From: Eubacteriales bacterium
Lineage (GTDB): Bacteria; Bacillota; Clostridia; Oscillospirales; Oscillospiraceae
Direction of reading: 5' to 3'
NCBI GenBank assembly: GCA_030533415.1
Contig: JAUNJE010000003.1
Coordinates: 1 to 64,000 of the forward strand
DNA length: 64,000 nucleotides
Positions 28,022-37,095 of this stretch are shown here, in pieces. The translations under genes and the position numbers were made by a program. The notes beneath the pieces were generated by a model. The model saw only the letters and a program-made list of their open reading frames with translations, ran no database searches and was not told the origin of the DNA. The first letter of the stretch is position 1; the number at the start of each line of letters is the position of its first letter.

Positions 28022-29173
28022 ATGGAGAAAATTCGGATTCTTTTTGTACACCATAGGCTCCTGTGCGGCGGAACGGAACAGGCGCTGTATGATCTGATTA
28101 CCCTTCTGAACAAAGACAAGTTTGATATTACTGTGTTCGTGCAGAACGATGATGGAACGTGGAATCAAAAGTTTCAGAATGCGGGGATCCGGCTTATCTA
28201 CGACTATTCCTGTCGCCGAGCCACATGGAATCCCCTTGTGAAAGCGGGCAACATCTGCAAAAAGATGCGCACTGCCCAAGCCTACCGCCGGGATGGGGAA
28301 GGACTTCTTGAGGTTTGCTGGCCCCAGGGAGCAGATATTGTGGTGTCCTATGCGACCAGTAGCTATGAGAAGATGGTGTTTTTGCCCGGGGCAAAGACGG
28401 TCAAATTTATCCATGGCAATCTGGATACCAACCAGATGTACCGGGAGGAGATTCTATCTAATCTGCCGCTTCTTCACCGGTTTGATCGGATCGTCTGCGT
28501 ATCGGAGGATGCAAGGCAGTCCTTTTGTCGGCATACTAGCATCACAAAGTATGTGTCGGTTCACTGGAATCCCATAAACAGCCGACAAATTCGTGCGCTG
28601 GCTCAGCGCCCCATTGATTTGCCGAGGGGGGAACCTATCGTCTGCGCTGTTGGACGGCTGTCCTATGAAAAGGGATTTGAACGGCTAATCGTGATTCACC
28701 GTAGGTTGCTGGATCAGGGAATACACCATAGACTGGTGATTGTTGGTGATGGGATTGAGCGTAGCTATGTGGAGCGGGAAATCATCGCAACGGAGACCCA
28801 GGACACTGTGATTCTAGCGGGCTATCAGGAAAATCCTTATCCATATATTGCGGCAAGCCGTTTCTTAGTGTGTTCATCTTATACAGAGGGTCTATGCCTG
28901 ACGGCTATGGAGGCGCTGTGCTTGGGAGTTCCTGTAGTGGCATCAGCACCTTCAGTGAAGGAACTGCTGGGGGAGACGCTGTGTGGTTTGATCACAGAAA
29001 CTGGTAATGCTAGTCTGGAGGCAGGCATCCGAAAAATGCTGACGGACGAGCTGTTTTACCGTCAGGTAAAGCAGGGTGCGCAGACGCGGAGCGCTGCCTT
29101 TGATGGACAACAGATGGTTGGTGCATTGGAAGAACTGTTTTTGCAGCTTGCAGAAGAGAAAAGAGAAGGATAG
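28022..29173 (+). CDS. GT4 glycosyltransferase (tandem pair, first copy)
   Basis: This 383-residue retaining glycosyltransferase has FVHHRLLCGGTEQALYDL near 8-25 (GGTE acceptor loop), IYDYSCRRAT near 60-69, VKFIHGN near 125-131, the donor entry CAVGRLSYEKGFERLIV near 210-226, and E-x7-E in YTEGLCLTAMEALCLGVPVV near 288-307. It is a clear duplicate of the next gene over its whole length. AAAAGGAGGG precedes the start. Codon choice and AT content look different from the start of the locus. Confidence 0.87.
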   Translation: MEKIRILFVHHRLLCGGTEQALYDLITLLNKDKFDITVFVQNDDGTWNQKFQNAGIRLIYDYSCRRATWNPLVKAGNICKKMRTAQAYRRDGEGLLEVCWPQGADIVVSYATSSYEKMVFLPGAKTVKFIHGNLDTNQMYREEILSNLPLLHRFDRIVCVSEDARQSFCRHTSITKYVSVHWNPINSRQIRALAQRPIDLPRGEPIVCAVGRLSYEKGFERLIVIHRRLLDQGIHHRLVIVGDGIERSYVEREIIATETQDTVILAGYQENPYPYIAASRFLVCSSYTEGLCLTAMEALCLGVPVVASAPSVKELLGETLCGLITETGNASLEAGIRKMLTDELFYRQVKQGAQTRSAAFDGQQMVGALEELFLQLAEEKREG

Positions 29174-29178
29174 CAGTC

Positions 29179-30318
29179 ATGAATCAAAGGAAAATTGTTT
29201 TCGTTGAAGACAGTTTGGTCTGCGGCGGAGCAGAGCAAGCTTTATATGATTTGGTGCTGTTGCTGGATAAGGAGAAATTTGATGTTACAGTTCTGTCCCA
29301 GAAGCCGGGGGCGGAGTGGGACCGTAAGTTCCTGGATGCGGGAATTCATATGATCTACGACTATTCCTGCCGTAAGGCTACGAAAAATCCCATTGTCAAG
29401 TTTCAGAACATCTCCAAGAAGTTGCGAATGGATGCGTGCTACCGCCGGAACGGTGAGGGCCTGCTGAACGTATGCTGTCCTGGGGCGGATATTATTGTGT
29501 CGTACTCCATGTGGGACTATGCACAGTGCGGCTTTGCCAGCGGCGCAAGGTCGGTCAAATTCATACACGGCAATATGGAGACGAATCATGCCTTCCGGGA
29601 ACTGATTCTGAGAGACCGGGAATTGCTGCCGAGATATGACCGGATCGTGTGTGTGTCACAGGCAAGCTACCAAGCGTTTGTGGATGTCACCGGGCGGAAA
29701 ACAGGTGTGGAGATGCACTTTAACCCCATCAACAGCGAAAATGTTCGCCGCATGGCTGAGCAGAAAGTGGAACTGTCTGGGGAAGAGCCAATCATCTGTG
29801 CTGTGGGACGTTTGTCCCCGGAGAAGGGGTTTGAGAGGTTAATCGTGATCCACAAGAAATTGGTGGAAGAAGGATTGCGGCATAAGTTGGTGCTTGTTGG
29901 AGACGGGCCGGACAGGGATTATATTCGAAGAACGGTTCAGGCAGTAAACGCCCAGAACAGTGTCATTTTGGCAGGCTATCAGGCGAATCCCTATCCCTAT
30001 ATTGCAAAAAGCCGCTTCCTGGTAAATGCCTCCTTTACAGAGGGGCTTCCGGTGGTAGCCATGGAAGCACTTTGCCTGGGGGTTCCCATTGTAGCTCCGG
30101 TTCCCTCTGTGGGGGAAGTATTCGGGGAGGAAATCTGCGGCTTGATTACGGAAAATGACAATGCCAGTCTGGAAGCCGGGATTCGCCGGATGCTGACGGA
30201 TGAGGCGTTTTACGCGCAGGCAAAGGCCGGGGCGGAGAAGCGCAGCGCCTTTTTCGAGGGAAAACGCATGGTGAAAGAGATTGAGGATATGTTCCTGCAA
30301 ATGATGCAGGAGACATAA
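29179..30318 (+). CDS. GT4 glycosyltransferase (tandem pair, second copy)
   Basis: This 379-residue paralog of the preceding gene shares CGGAEQALYDLVLLLDKEKF, IYDYSCRKATKNP, YRRNGEGLLNVC, VKFIHGN and the donor-domain entry CAVGRLSPEKGFERLIV in the same order. E-x7-E is in FTEGLPVVAMEALCLGVPIV near 287-306. The gap to the first copy is 5 bp. Two copies could add the same sugar at two positions or have diverged in acceptor. It lies directly after the ABC exporter genes and their first transferase. Confidence 0.87.
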   Translation: MNQRKIVFVEDSLVCGGAEQALYDLVLLLDKEKFDVTVLSQKPGAEWDRKFLDAGIHMIYDYSCRKATKNPIVKFQNISKKLRMDACYRRNGEGLLNVCCPGADIIVSYSMWDYAQCGFASGARSVKFIHGNMETNHAFRELILRDRELLPRYDRIVCVSQASYQAFVDVTGRKTGVEMHFNPINSENVRRMAEQKVELSGEEPIICAVGRLSPEKGFERLIVIHKKLVEEGLRHKLVLVGDGPDRDYIRRTVQAVNAQNSVILAGYQANPYPYIAKSRFLVNASFTEGLPVVAMEALCLGVPIVAPVPSVGEVFGEEICGLITENDNASLEAGIRRMLTDEAFYAQAKAGAEKRSAFFEGKRMVKEIEDMFLQMMQET

Positions 30319-30340
30319 GATCGATAGGAGGTGTTGCCCC

Positions 30341-31336
30341 ATGGCGCAGATCAGTGTGATGATGGCGGCATACAACGCGGAAAACTATATTCGCCGGGCG
30401 CTGGACAGCATTCTTGCCCAGACGTTTCCGGATTTCGATATCATCGTTGTGGACGATGGCAGTGAGGATGCCACAGGGGCAATCGCGGATGAATATGCTT
30501 CCCAGGACAGCCGGGTCCATGTGCTGCATCAGAAAAATTCCGGCGTATGCGTCACCCGGAACAACTGCATTGACTGGACCTACCGGTGCAGCGACAGCCA
30601 ATGGATCATCTTTGCCGACAGCGACGACTGGATGCACCCGGAAATGCTGGAGCGGATGCTGAGGGCAGCAGTGGAGAATGGCGTTCACATCTGTGCCTGC
30701 GGCTATCAGGAAACCACGGGGGAGAACCCGGTGGTTGATCCCAGGGACCTGGAGCCCCAGCTTTGGGAACCGATGGCCTTTTACCAGGCAAGCTACGTCA
30801 ATGCCATCATGACCTGCTGCAAGCTCTACCACAAGAGCTGCTATGAGCATATCCGCCATCCAGTGGATAACTATTTTGACGATGAATTTGTCTCCTATAA
30901 AATGCTGTACGCGGAGAAAAAAATGGCCGTGATCCCGGCACCGCTGTACGCCTATTTTATCAATAATACGGGACTGACAAAAAGACCCTGGAGTCCCAAG
31001 CTTCTGGATGCCTGGGTGGCCTACGAGGAGCAGATCGCTTTTTTCCAGGAAAAAGGCGAGAAGGAGCTGGTTGCCTTCCGCTACCGCGGATATTTGGAGA
31101 ACGCCTTGGCGAATTATCAGGCGGCCAGTCAGGCACCGGATTCCCCGGAAATTTGTTCTGCCCGGGAGCGGATCCGCAAAAAAATTCGCCAGCTTCTTCG
31201 GCGGATGCGGCGGCAGGGCTGCCTGAGCTACAAATATGATTTTGATACCATCCTTGCTTTCTATCCTGTGCAGGCACGGATTTACCGCCTGGCCCGGGAA
31301 ACGGTGCAGCGGCTTCGGAGGAAGGGCGATGCCTGA
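30341..31336 (+). CDS. GT2 glycosyltransferase
   Basis: This 331-residue GT-A enzyme has ISVMMAAYNAENYIRRALDS at residues 4-23, VVDDGSEDATG near 37-47, and ADSDDWMHPEML near 91-102. It belongs with the paralogs at 31329 and 33153, sharing the SQW and SDDW-HPE segments. The start at 30341 follows TAGGAGGTG. Its end overlaps the next gene by 8 bases, so translation is probably coupled. Confidence 0.86.
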   Translation: MAQISVMMAAYNAENYIRRALDSILAQTFPDFDIIVVDDGSEDATGAIADEYASQDSRVHVLHQKNSGVCVTRNNCIDWTYRCSDSQWIIFADSDDWMHPEMLERMLRAAVENGVHICACGYQETTGENPVVDPRDLEPQLWEPMAFYQASYVNAIMTCCKLYHKSCYEHIRHPVDNYFDDEFVSYKMLYAEKKMAVIPAPLYAYFINNTGLTKRPWSPKLLDAWVAYEEQIAFFQEKGEKELVAFRYRGYLENALANYQAASQAPDSPEICSARERIRKKIRQLLRRMRRQGCLSYKYDFDTILAFYPVQARIYRLARETVQRLRRKGDA

Positions 31337-32363
31337 AATCAGTATCATTGTGCCGGTTTACAAGGCGGAGCAATACTTGCCGGACTGTATTGACAGCATC
31401 CTTTCCCAGACGTTTTCCGATTTTGAAGTGATTCTGGTGGATGACGGAAGCCCGGACAATTGTCTTGCGATTTGCCGGGAGTATGCCGCCCGGGACAGCC
31501 GGGTTTCCGTGATCCACCAGGAAAACCAGGGACAGGCCGCAGCGAGAAACCATGCGCTGTCCCAGGCACGGGGGCAGTGGGTCTGCTTTGTGGACAGTGA
31601 TGATTTGATCCACCCCCAGATGGTGGAACGGCTGTATCATGCGGCGGTGGACGGAGGGGCCAGTATCAGCATGTGCCGGATGCTGGAAGCGGCGGTGCCT
31701 CCCGGGGATTTTTTCCACCCCTGTCAGGGGGATTATGACACCGTGGGTATGGACGAAGCAACACTGGTAAGTCTTTTTGATAGGGATGCCTATCCCGGCT
31801 GGGTTGCCTGTGCGAAGCTGATCCGCAGGGAAATCGTGAAAACCCATTTGTTTTGCCTGGGACGGGTCTATGAGGACAACGAGGCGGTCTGCCACTGGCT
31901 TCAGGAAGCCGGGACCGTGGCGCAAATGTCCTATCCGCTGTATTTTTACAGAAGCAACCCCGACAGTACGACGCAAAAGAATTTCAGCCTGAAAAGGCTG
32001 GACTATCTGTGGGCGCTGGAGCAGATCATCCGGTTTTATACCCTGATTGGCTATACTCAGCTGCGGGACAGGTTCTGCGGCCTTTACGCAGAGGCGGCGG
32101 CAGGCTGCTATAGCCGGGTTAAGTATGAGCTGAACCGGCCGGATGTGGCCAGAGAAATCGAAAAATCGGTATGGCATTTGGTAAGAAAGCGTACAGTTCC
32201 CTTGACAAAAAAGCAGTTTGAAACCCTGCTGGATGCCATGCACCCAAAGCTGATCCGGCTGTACTGGCCGGCGGAAGCGGCGGTACGGACATTGCGGGAG
32301 AAGGGCGCTGCGGAATTGGCGCGCAAGGCGGCGGAGCAGCTGCGGAAGGGGGACAGGAAATGA
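31329..32363 (+). CDS. GT2 glycosyltransferase
   Basis: This 344-residue GT-A glycosyltransferase has ISIIVPVYKAEQYLPDCIDS at residues 4-23, LVDDGSPDNC near 37-46, and VDSDDLIHPQMVERL near 88-102. The helical C-terminus includes CAKLIRREI, the family segment after the catalytic core. The start at 31329 lies inside the end of the previous gene behind GGAGGAAGGG. The stop overlaps the start of the following GT32-like gene. Confidence 0.86.
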   Translation: MPEISIIVPVYKAEQYLPDCIDSILSQTFSDFEVILVDDGSPDNCLAICREYAARDSRVSVIHQENQGQAAARNHALSQARGQWVCFVDSDDLIHPQMVERLYHAAVDGGASISMCRMLEAAVPPGDFFHPCQGDYDTVGMDEATLVSLFDRDAYPGWVACAKLIRREIVKTHLFCLGRVYEDNEAVCHWLQEAGTVAQMSYPLYFYRSNPDSTTQKNFSLKRLDYLWALEQIIRFYTLIGYTQLRDRFCGLYAEAAAGCYSRVKYELNRPDVAREIEKSVWHLVRKRTVPLTKKQFETLLDAMHPKLIRLYWPAEAAVRTLREKGAAELARKAAEQLRKGDRK

Positions 32364-33130
32364 GCATTCCCAAAATCATTCATTACTGCTGGTTCGGCCG
32401 AAATCCCAAGCCCAAACTGGCGCAGAGGTGTATCAAAAGCTGGAATCGCTTCTGCCCCGGCTATGAGATCATCGAGTGGAACGAGGACAATTTTGATGTT
32501 TCCACAGCCCCTCTGTATGTTCGCCAAGCGTATGAAGCGGGACGGTGGGCCTTTGTCACGGATTATGTGCGGCTGAAAGCCCTGACGGAAATGGGCGGTA
32601 TCTACATGGACACGGATGTGGAAGTGGTGAAGCCGCTGGATCCGTTCCTTGAGCAGGAAGCGTTTGCTGGATTTGAGCATAAAACGAGAATCCAGACCGG
32701 GGTGCTGGCTTGCCGGAAGGATTTCCCCTTATTTCGGGATTTTATGCGCTATTATGATGATGCCAGCTTTCTGCGTCCGGATGGAAGTGTGGATACGACC
32801 ACCAATGTGGAGATCCTGACGGAGCTTTGCCAAAAACGGGGCTTGGTTTTGAATGACCGGTTTCAGGTCATGGAGGGCCTTGCCGTATATCCCCGGGAGG
32901 TTTTCTGTCCGGTGGATTATGATACGAAGAAGCTGAAAAAAACCAGAAAAACCGTCACCATCCACTGGTTTTCCGGAAGCTGGCACACCGAGGAGGAGCT
33001 TCAGGAGCTGCGGGAAGAAAAACGGCGGCTGCAGAAGGAAAAACACAGCAATATCCGCTACCGGATTGGCAATGCCCTTTTTGGTAAGCGCGGCTATGAA
33101 AAGCTGAAAGCGCTCATCGGAAGGCAATAA
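32360..33130 (+). CDS. GT32-like glycosyltransferase (Gly_transf_sug/DXD domain)
   Basis: This 256-residue protein begins SIPKIIHYCWFGRNPKPKLA, the standard opening of the OCH1/GT32-like capsular transferases. GRWAFVTDYVRLKALTEMGG near 56-75 is followed by the metal-binding motif YMDTDVEV near 77-84. It probably transfers a hexose from a nucleotide sugar. It is the only member of this fold in the locus and sits between two GT2 genes. The C-terminal 40 residues are rich in Lys, Arg and Glu. Confidence 0.87.
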   Translation: MSIPKIIHYCWFGRNPKPKLAQRCIKSWNRFCPGYEIIEWNEDNFDVSTAPLYVRQAYEAGRWAFVTDYVRLKALTEMGGIYMDTDVEVVKPLDPFLEQEAFAGFEHKTRIQTGVLACRKDFPLFRDFMRYYDDASFLRPDGSVDTTTNVEILTELCQKRGLVLNDRFQVMEGLAVYPREVFCPVDYDTKKLKKTRKTVTIHWFSGSWHTEEELQELREEKRRLQKEKHSNIRYRIGNALFGKRGYEKLKALIGRQ

Positions 33131-33152
33131 ACTTGTCCAGGGAGGTGTATTC

Positions 33153-34133
33153 ATGCCCAAAATCAGCGTCATTGTTCCGGTCTACAAGGTGGAGCCTTAT
33201 ATCCGCCGGTGTGTGGACAGCATTCTGAATCAATCCTTTCAGGACTTTGAACTGATTTTGGTGGATGATGGAAGTCCTGACGGATGCGGTGCCATCTGCG
33301 AGGAATATGCCCAGGGGAGCGGCCGCATTCATGCGCTTCACCAGCAGAACGGGGGCCTGTCCGCCGCGCGGAATGCGGGGATCGACTGGGCCTTCGCCAA
33401 TAGCGGCAGCCAATGGCTGGCCTTTGTTGACAGCGATGACTGGATACATCCGGAGTATTTGCAGCGGCTGTATACAGCGGTTGTGGACACCCATTGCAGG
33501 ATCAGTGCCTGTGGAATTTTCCATACCGACGGCAAAGCGTTTCCGCCGGAGCAGCTGCTGGCCGTTCAAGAGGTGTCTGCGGATGACTATTATTGCAGTC
33601 AGGATATCCACGGCGGTGTTACGGCGGTGGCCTGGAATAAGCTGTACCACAAATCCCTTTTTTCCACCCTGCGCTATCCGGTGGGAAAGCTGCATGAGGA
33701 TGAATTTACCACCTACCTTGCCGTTTATGAGGCGGGGAAGGTTGCTGTGGTTCCCCAGCGGCTATACGCGTATTTTCAGAACCCGGAGGGTATCATGCGC
33801 TCGGACTGGAATCCCCGCAGAATGCACACATTGGAGGCCGTGGAGCAGCAGATTGCCTTTGCCCAAAGGAATCACAATGCCAGGCTGCTGAACAAAGCGG
33901 TGGAGCAATATATATACAGCAGCTATGAACAGCTGGAAAAGATAGGGGATATCCCGGAGCACCGGCAGTATCAGAAAGTGCTTCGGAAGAAGCTGCGGGA
34001 CGGCTTGGCATTGGGAAGAAGCTGCGGCGTGTTTCCAATGGGCTGGAAAACAATGTGGGCTTATGAAAAGGCCTATCCCTTCAAGCCGCTGTGGTGGCTG
34101 GCAGGCAGAATCAAATCCGCCGTGAAAAAGTGA
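33153..34133 (+). CDS. GT2 glycosyltransferase
   Basis: This 326-residue GT-A enzyme has KISVIVPVYKVEPYIRRCVD at residues 3-22, LVDDGSPDGC near 37-46, and VDSDDWIHPEYLQRL near 92-106. It is closely related to the gene at 30341: both carry an insert of the form GIDWAFANSGSQW before the SDDW motif. This supports expansion by duplication inside the locus. The start is behind GGGAGGTG. The C-terminus is basic. Confidence 0.86.
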   Translation: MPKISVIVPVYKVEPYIRRCVDSILNQSFQDFELILVDDGSPDGCGAICEEYAQGSGRIHALHQQNGGLSAARNAGIDWAFANSGSQWLAFVDSDDWIHPEYLQRLYTAVVDTHCRISACGIFHTDGKAFPPEQLLAVQEVSADDYYCSQDIHGGVTAVAWNKLYHKSLFSTLRYPVGKLHEDEFTTYLAVYEAGKVAVVPQRLYAYFQNPEGIMRSDWNPRRMHTLEAVEQQIAFAQRNHNARLLNKAVEQYIYSSYEQLEKIGDIPEHRQYQKVLRKKLRDGLALGRSCGVFPMGWKTMWAYEKAYPFKPLWWLAGRIKSAVKK

Positions 34134-34141
34134 GGAAGCAA

Positions 34142-35119
34142 ATGAACGATGTGATTTCGGTGATCGTGCCGGTCTATAATGTGGCGGCCTATCTTCCCCA
34201 ATGCCTGGACAGCATCCTGAATCAGGATTACAGAAATCTGGAAGTGATCCTTATCGATGATGGTTCTGAGGATGAATCCGGCTCGGTCTGTGACCGCTAT
34301 GGAGCGCTTGACAGCCGCGTTCGGGTGATCCACCAGAAAAATGGCGGCGCTGCGGCGGCGAAAAACGCGGGCCTGCGGGTGGCAACGGGAGAATACCTGA
34401 GCTTTGTGGACAGCGATGATTTCCTGGAGCCTGATGTGTACGGCTACATGCTGAATTTGCTCAAGGAATATGACGCCGATGCGGGGGAATTCGCGTTCCG
34501 GGATGTGTACCGAACCCGAACAGAGGATCAGGTTTTCCGGCCGGGCAGAAGCGTGGCAGAGGGAAAGGCTTACCTGATCCGGTTTACAAAAGACTGGAGC
34601 TGTGCGCTTCTGTGGAACAAGCTGTACAAGCGCTCTCTTTTTGAATCCGTTTTCTTCGAGGAAGGGCACAAGATCGACGACGAGTATTTTACTTACCAGG
34701 GGATCATGAATGCCGCGAAAATTGTCTGTGATGACCGGATCGTATACAACTACCGCAGGCGGGCCTCCAGCGTCATGCTGTCTCCGAAATCCAGGGAGCA
34801 GCTTACCCTGGACCGGGTGGATGCCATTGCCAAGCGGCGGGAAAAGGTGATAAGCCGCTTCCCGGAGCTACGGAAGGAATTCGATGTGCAGTTTTTGGAT
34901 GCACTGGTCTATATGTCCGAATATCCGGACAATACCGCCGAAAGCCTGAAGCTGCTCAAAACACACCTGAAAGCCTATTTTCGTGAAAGCGGCAATACAT
35001 GTCCGCCCAAATGCCTGTGGCGTGGGCTGCTGAAGCTGTATTTCACTGGAACGGATAAGCTGCTGGCAGAGCATGTGGAAAAAAATGTGGACACAGATTT
35101 GCACGACTATTTTACATAG
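34142..35119 (+). CDS. GT2 glycosyltransferase, last gene of the polysaccharide locus
   Basis: This 325-residue GT-A enzyme has ISVIVPVYNVAAYLPQCLDS at residues 5-24, LIDDGSEDES near 38-47, and VDSDDFLEPDVYGYM near 88-102. LLWNKLYKRSLFESVFFEEG and HKIDDEYFTY near 160-190 mirror the gene at 23952. The ATG at 34142 was chosen behind GTGAGGAAGC; the longer frame from 34091 would overlap the previous gene without a ribosome site. A strong terminator begins 18 bp downstream. Confidence 0.86.
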   Translation: MNDVISVIVPVYNVAAYLPQCLDSILNQDYRNLEVILIDDGSEDESGSVCDRYGALDSRVRVIHQKNGGAAAAKNAGLRVATGEYLSFVDSDDFLEPDVYGYMLNLLKEYDADAGEFAFRDVYRTRTEDQVFRPGRSVAEGKAYLIRFTKDWSCALLWNKLYKRSLFESVFFEEGHKIDDEYFTYQGIMNAAKIVCDDRIVYNYRRRASSVMLSPKSREQLTLDRVDAIAKRREKVISRFPELRKEFDVQFLDALVYMSEYPDNTAESLKLLKTHLKAYFRESGNTCPPKCLWRGLLKLYFTGTDKLLAEHVEKNVDTDLHDYFT

Positions 35120-35137
35120 AACTTGCGATAAAAACGG

Positions 35138-35175
35138 ACCTCTCCCTTTCTCTCGAAGGGAGAGGTTTTCTATTG
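35138..35175 (+). terminator. Terminator of the polysaccharide locus
   Basis: A perfect 10-bp stem, ACCTCTCCCT (35138-35147) with AGGGAGAGGT (35157-35166), has a 9-nt loop and is followed by TTTCTATT. Confidence 0.9.
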
Positions 35176-35278
35176 CCCGAAAGGCTGGGACACAGAATAT
35201 TTACATTTTTTTCAGTGTCCGTTCAGGTAAAAAACTTACAATGAAAGTTACAAATTATTTCAGCAAGGAGGCCCTACA

Positions 35279-36232
35279 TTGATTGAAGTGAACCATCTGA
35301 CGAAGCGGTATGGAAATCATACCGCGGTATCGGACCTGTCCTTCACCATTGAAAAAGGTCAGATCTACGGATTCCTTGGCCCCAACGGCGCGGGAAAGTC
35401 CACCACCATGAATATCATGACCGGCTGTTTGGCGGCTACATCGGGGGAGGTCCGGATCGGGGGATTCGATATCTTTGAGGAAGCGGAGCAGGCCAAGAAG
35501 CTCATCGGGTATCTTCCCGAGCAGCCGCCGCTTTACCTGGACCGGACGCCCAGGGAATACCTGACCTTTGTGGCCCGGGCCAAGCGGATTCCCGAAAGGC
35601 AGATACCGGAGCAGCTGACCCAAGTCATGGCGGTGACCCAGACGATAGATGTGGCCGACCGGCTCATCAAAAATTTATCCAAGGGCTACAGACAGCGCGT
35701 GGGCATTGCCCAGGCGATCCTGGGAGACCCGGAGGTCATTATTCTGGATGAACCGACTGTGGGATTGGATCCCCGGCAGATCATTGAGATCCGGGACCTG
35801 ATCAAGGAACTGGGAAAAGACCACACCGTGATTCTGTCCAGCCATATCCTGTCGGAAGTGCAGGCGGTCTGCCAGACCATCCTGATCATCTCCAAGGGAA
35901 AACTGGTGGCCTGTGATTCACCGGCCAATCTGGAAAAGCTCTTCGCAGGGACTACCACAGTTGACCTGGTGGCGGAAGCTTCCGAGGGAGAGCTCTGGGA
36001 AATTTTGTCCGGTGTCGGGAATATCGCTAAAATTGAGGTAACAGAAAAGGCGCCAAACCGCTGCAAGGCGCGGCTGAACATGGGGAACCGGGAGGGAAAC
36101 CAGGCCTGCCGGGAAATCTTTTTTGCCTTCAGTAAGGCGGGGCGGGCAATCCTGCAGATGTCCACGGCCCGGGCCAGCCTGGAGGATATCTTTATGGAAC
36201 TGACAGCCGGAGAAAGGGAGGAAGCACAATGA
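35279..36232 (+). CDS. ABC transporter ATP-binding protein, GldA-like
   Basis: This 317-residue ATPase has Walker A GPNGAGKST near 37-45, the signature LSKGYRQRVGIA near 131-142, and Walker B VIILDEPTVGLDP near 152-164. A C-terminal extension of about 100 residues is typical of GldA/NosF/CcmA-like ATPases. It begins with TTG at 35279 behind AAGGAGG. Its partners are the ABC-2 permease that overlaps its stop and the GldG-like protein. In Bacteroidetes, Gld proteins serve gliding; in Firmicutes the homologous set has no proven substrate. Confidence 0.87.
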   Translation: MIEVNHLTKRYGNHTAVSDLSFTIEKGQIYGFLGPNGAGKSTTMNIMTGCLAATSGEVRIGGFDIFEEAEQAKKLIGYLPEQPPLYLDRTPREYLTFVARAKRIPERQIPEQLTQVMAVTQTIDVADRLIKNLSKGYRQRVGIAQAILGDPEVIILDEPTVGLDPRQIIEIRDLIKELGKDHTVILSSHILSEVQAVCQTILIISKGKLVACDSPANLEKLFAGTTTVDLVAEASEGELWEILSGVGNIAKIEVTEKAPNRCKARLNMGNREGNQACREIFFAFSKAGRAILQMSTARASLEDIFMELTAGEREEAQ

Positions 36233-37095
36233 GAGCGGTTTTGAAGCATGAGCTATCTTCCTATTTTACGAATTTAAGCGGCTATGTTTTTGGCGCGTTT
36301 TTGCTTCTGTTCGCGGGCATCTACACCATGGTCTACAACATCCAGTCCGCCATTACCAATTTTGAGTATGTTTTGGGGGGCATGAGCTTTGTATTTTTGG
36401 TCATTGTACCCATCCTGACCATGCGGGTGCTGTCGGAAGAGCGGCGGCAGAAAACCGACCAGCTGCTGTACTCCCTGCCCCTTACCATGACCCAGGTGGT
36501 GCTGGGCAAATATATTGCCATGCTTGCCGTTTTTGCGGTACCCCTGGCGGTTATCAGCCTGTATCCCATCGTACTGACGTTCTTTGGAAATGTCCATTTG
36601 CCCGCTGCCTTCAGCGCCATTGTGGGCTTCTTCTTCCTGGGGGCCGCGCTGATTGCCATCGGCATGTATATCTCCTCCGTTACGGAAAGCCAGGCGGTTG
36701 CGGCGGGGCTTTGCTTTGTGGTCATGCTGGTGAATTATTTCATTTCCGACCTGGCGGATATGACCTCCACCACGGCCTTTGGTTCCCTGTTCATGCTGAT
36801 GATCCTTGCCCTGGCAGCGTCCGGAGTGGTCTATTTGATGACGAAAAGCGGCTTTACCGGGCTTCTGTGCGCGGCGGTATTGGCCGGGGGCATCATGCTG
36901 GCCTATGCCTTCCAGCCCAGTGCCTTTGAGGGGCTGTTTCCGAAGATCATGGAAAACCTTTCCCTGTTTGAGCGGTTTTACGCGCTGATTGAGGGCGTTT
37001 TCGACCTGCGGAGCATCGTCTATTTTTGCTCCGTGGTGGGGGTATTCCTGTTTTTGAGTGTGCAGTCTATGGAGAAGCGGAGGTGGAGCGAATGA
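36229..37095 (+). CDS. ABC-2 permease, GldF-like
   Basis: This 288-residue membrane protein has about six hydrophobic helices and starts at an ATG overlapping the ATPase stop. The N-terminus RAVLKHELSSYFTNLSGYVF and the VLSEERRQKTDQLLYSLPLT segment near 66-85 are characteristic of the GldF/NosY-type permease subunit. It would form the membrane channel with the ATPase at 35279. The stop overlaps the GldG-like start (ATGA), so the three subunits are translationally coupled. Confidence 0.86.
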   Translation: MRAVLKHELSSYFTNLSGYVFGAFLLLFAGIYTMVYNIQSAITNFEYVLGGMSFVFLVIVPILTMRVLSEERRQKTDQLLYSLPLTMTQVVLGKYIAMLAVFAVPLAVISLYPIVLTFFGNVHLPAAFSAIVGFFFLGAALIAIGMYISSVTESQAVAAGLCFVVMLVNYFISDLADMTSTTAFGSLFMLMILALAASGVVYLMTKSGFTGLLCAAVLAGGIMLAYAFQPSAFEGLFPKIMENLSLFERFYALIEGVFDLRSIVYFCSVVGVFLFLSVQSMEKRRWSE

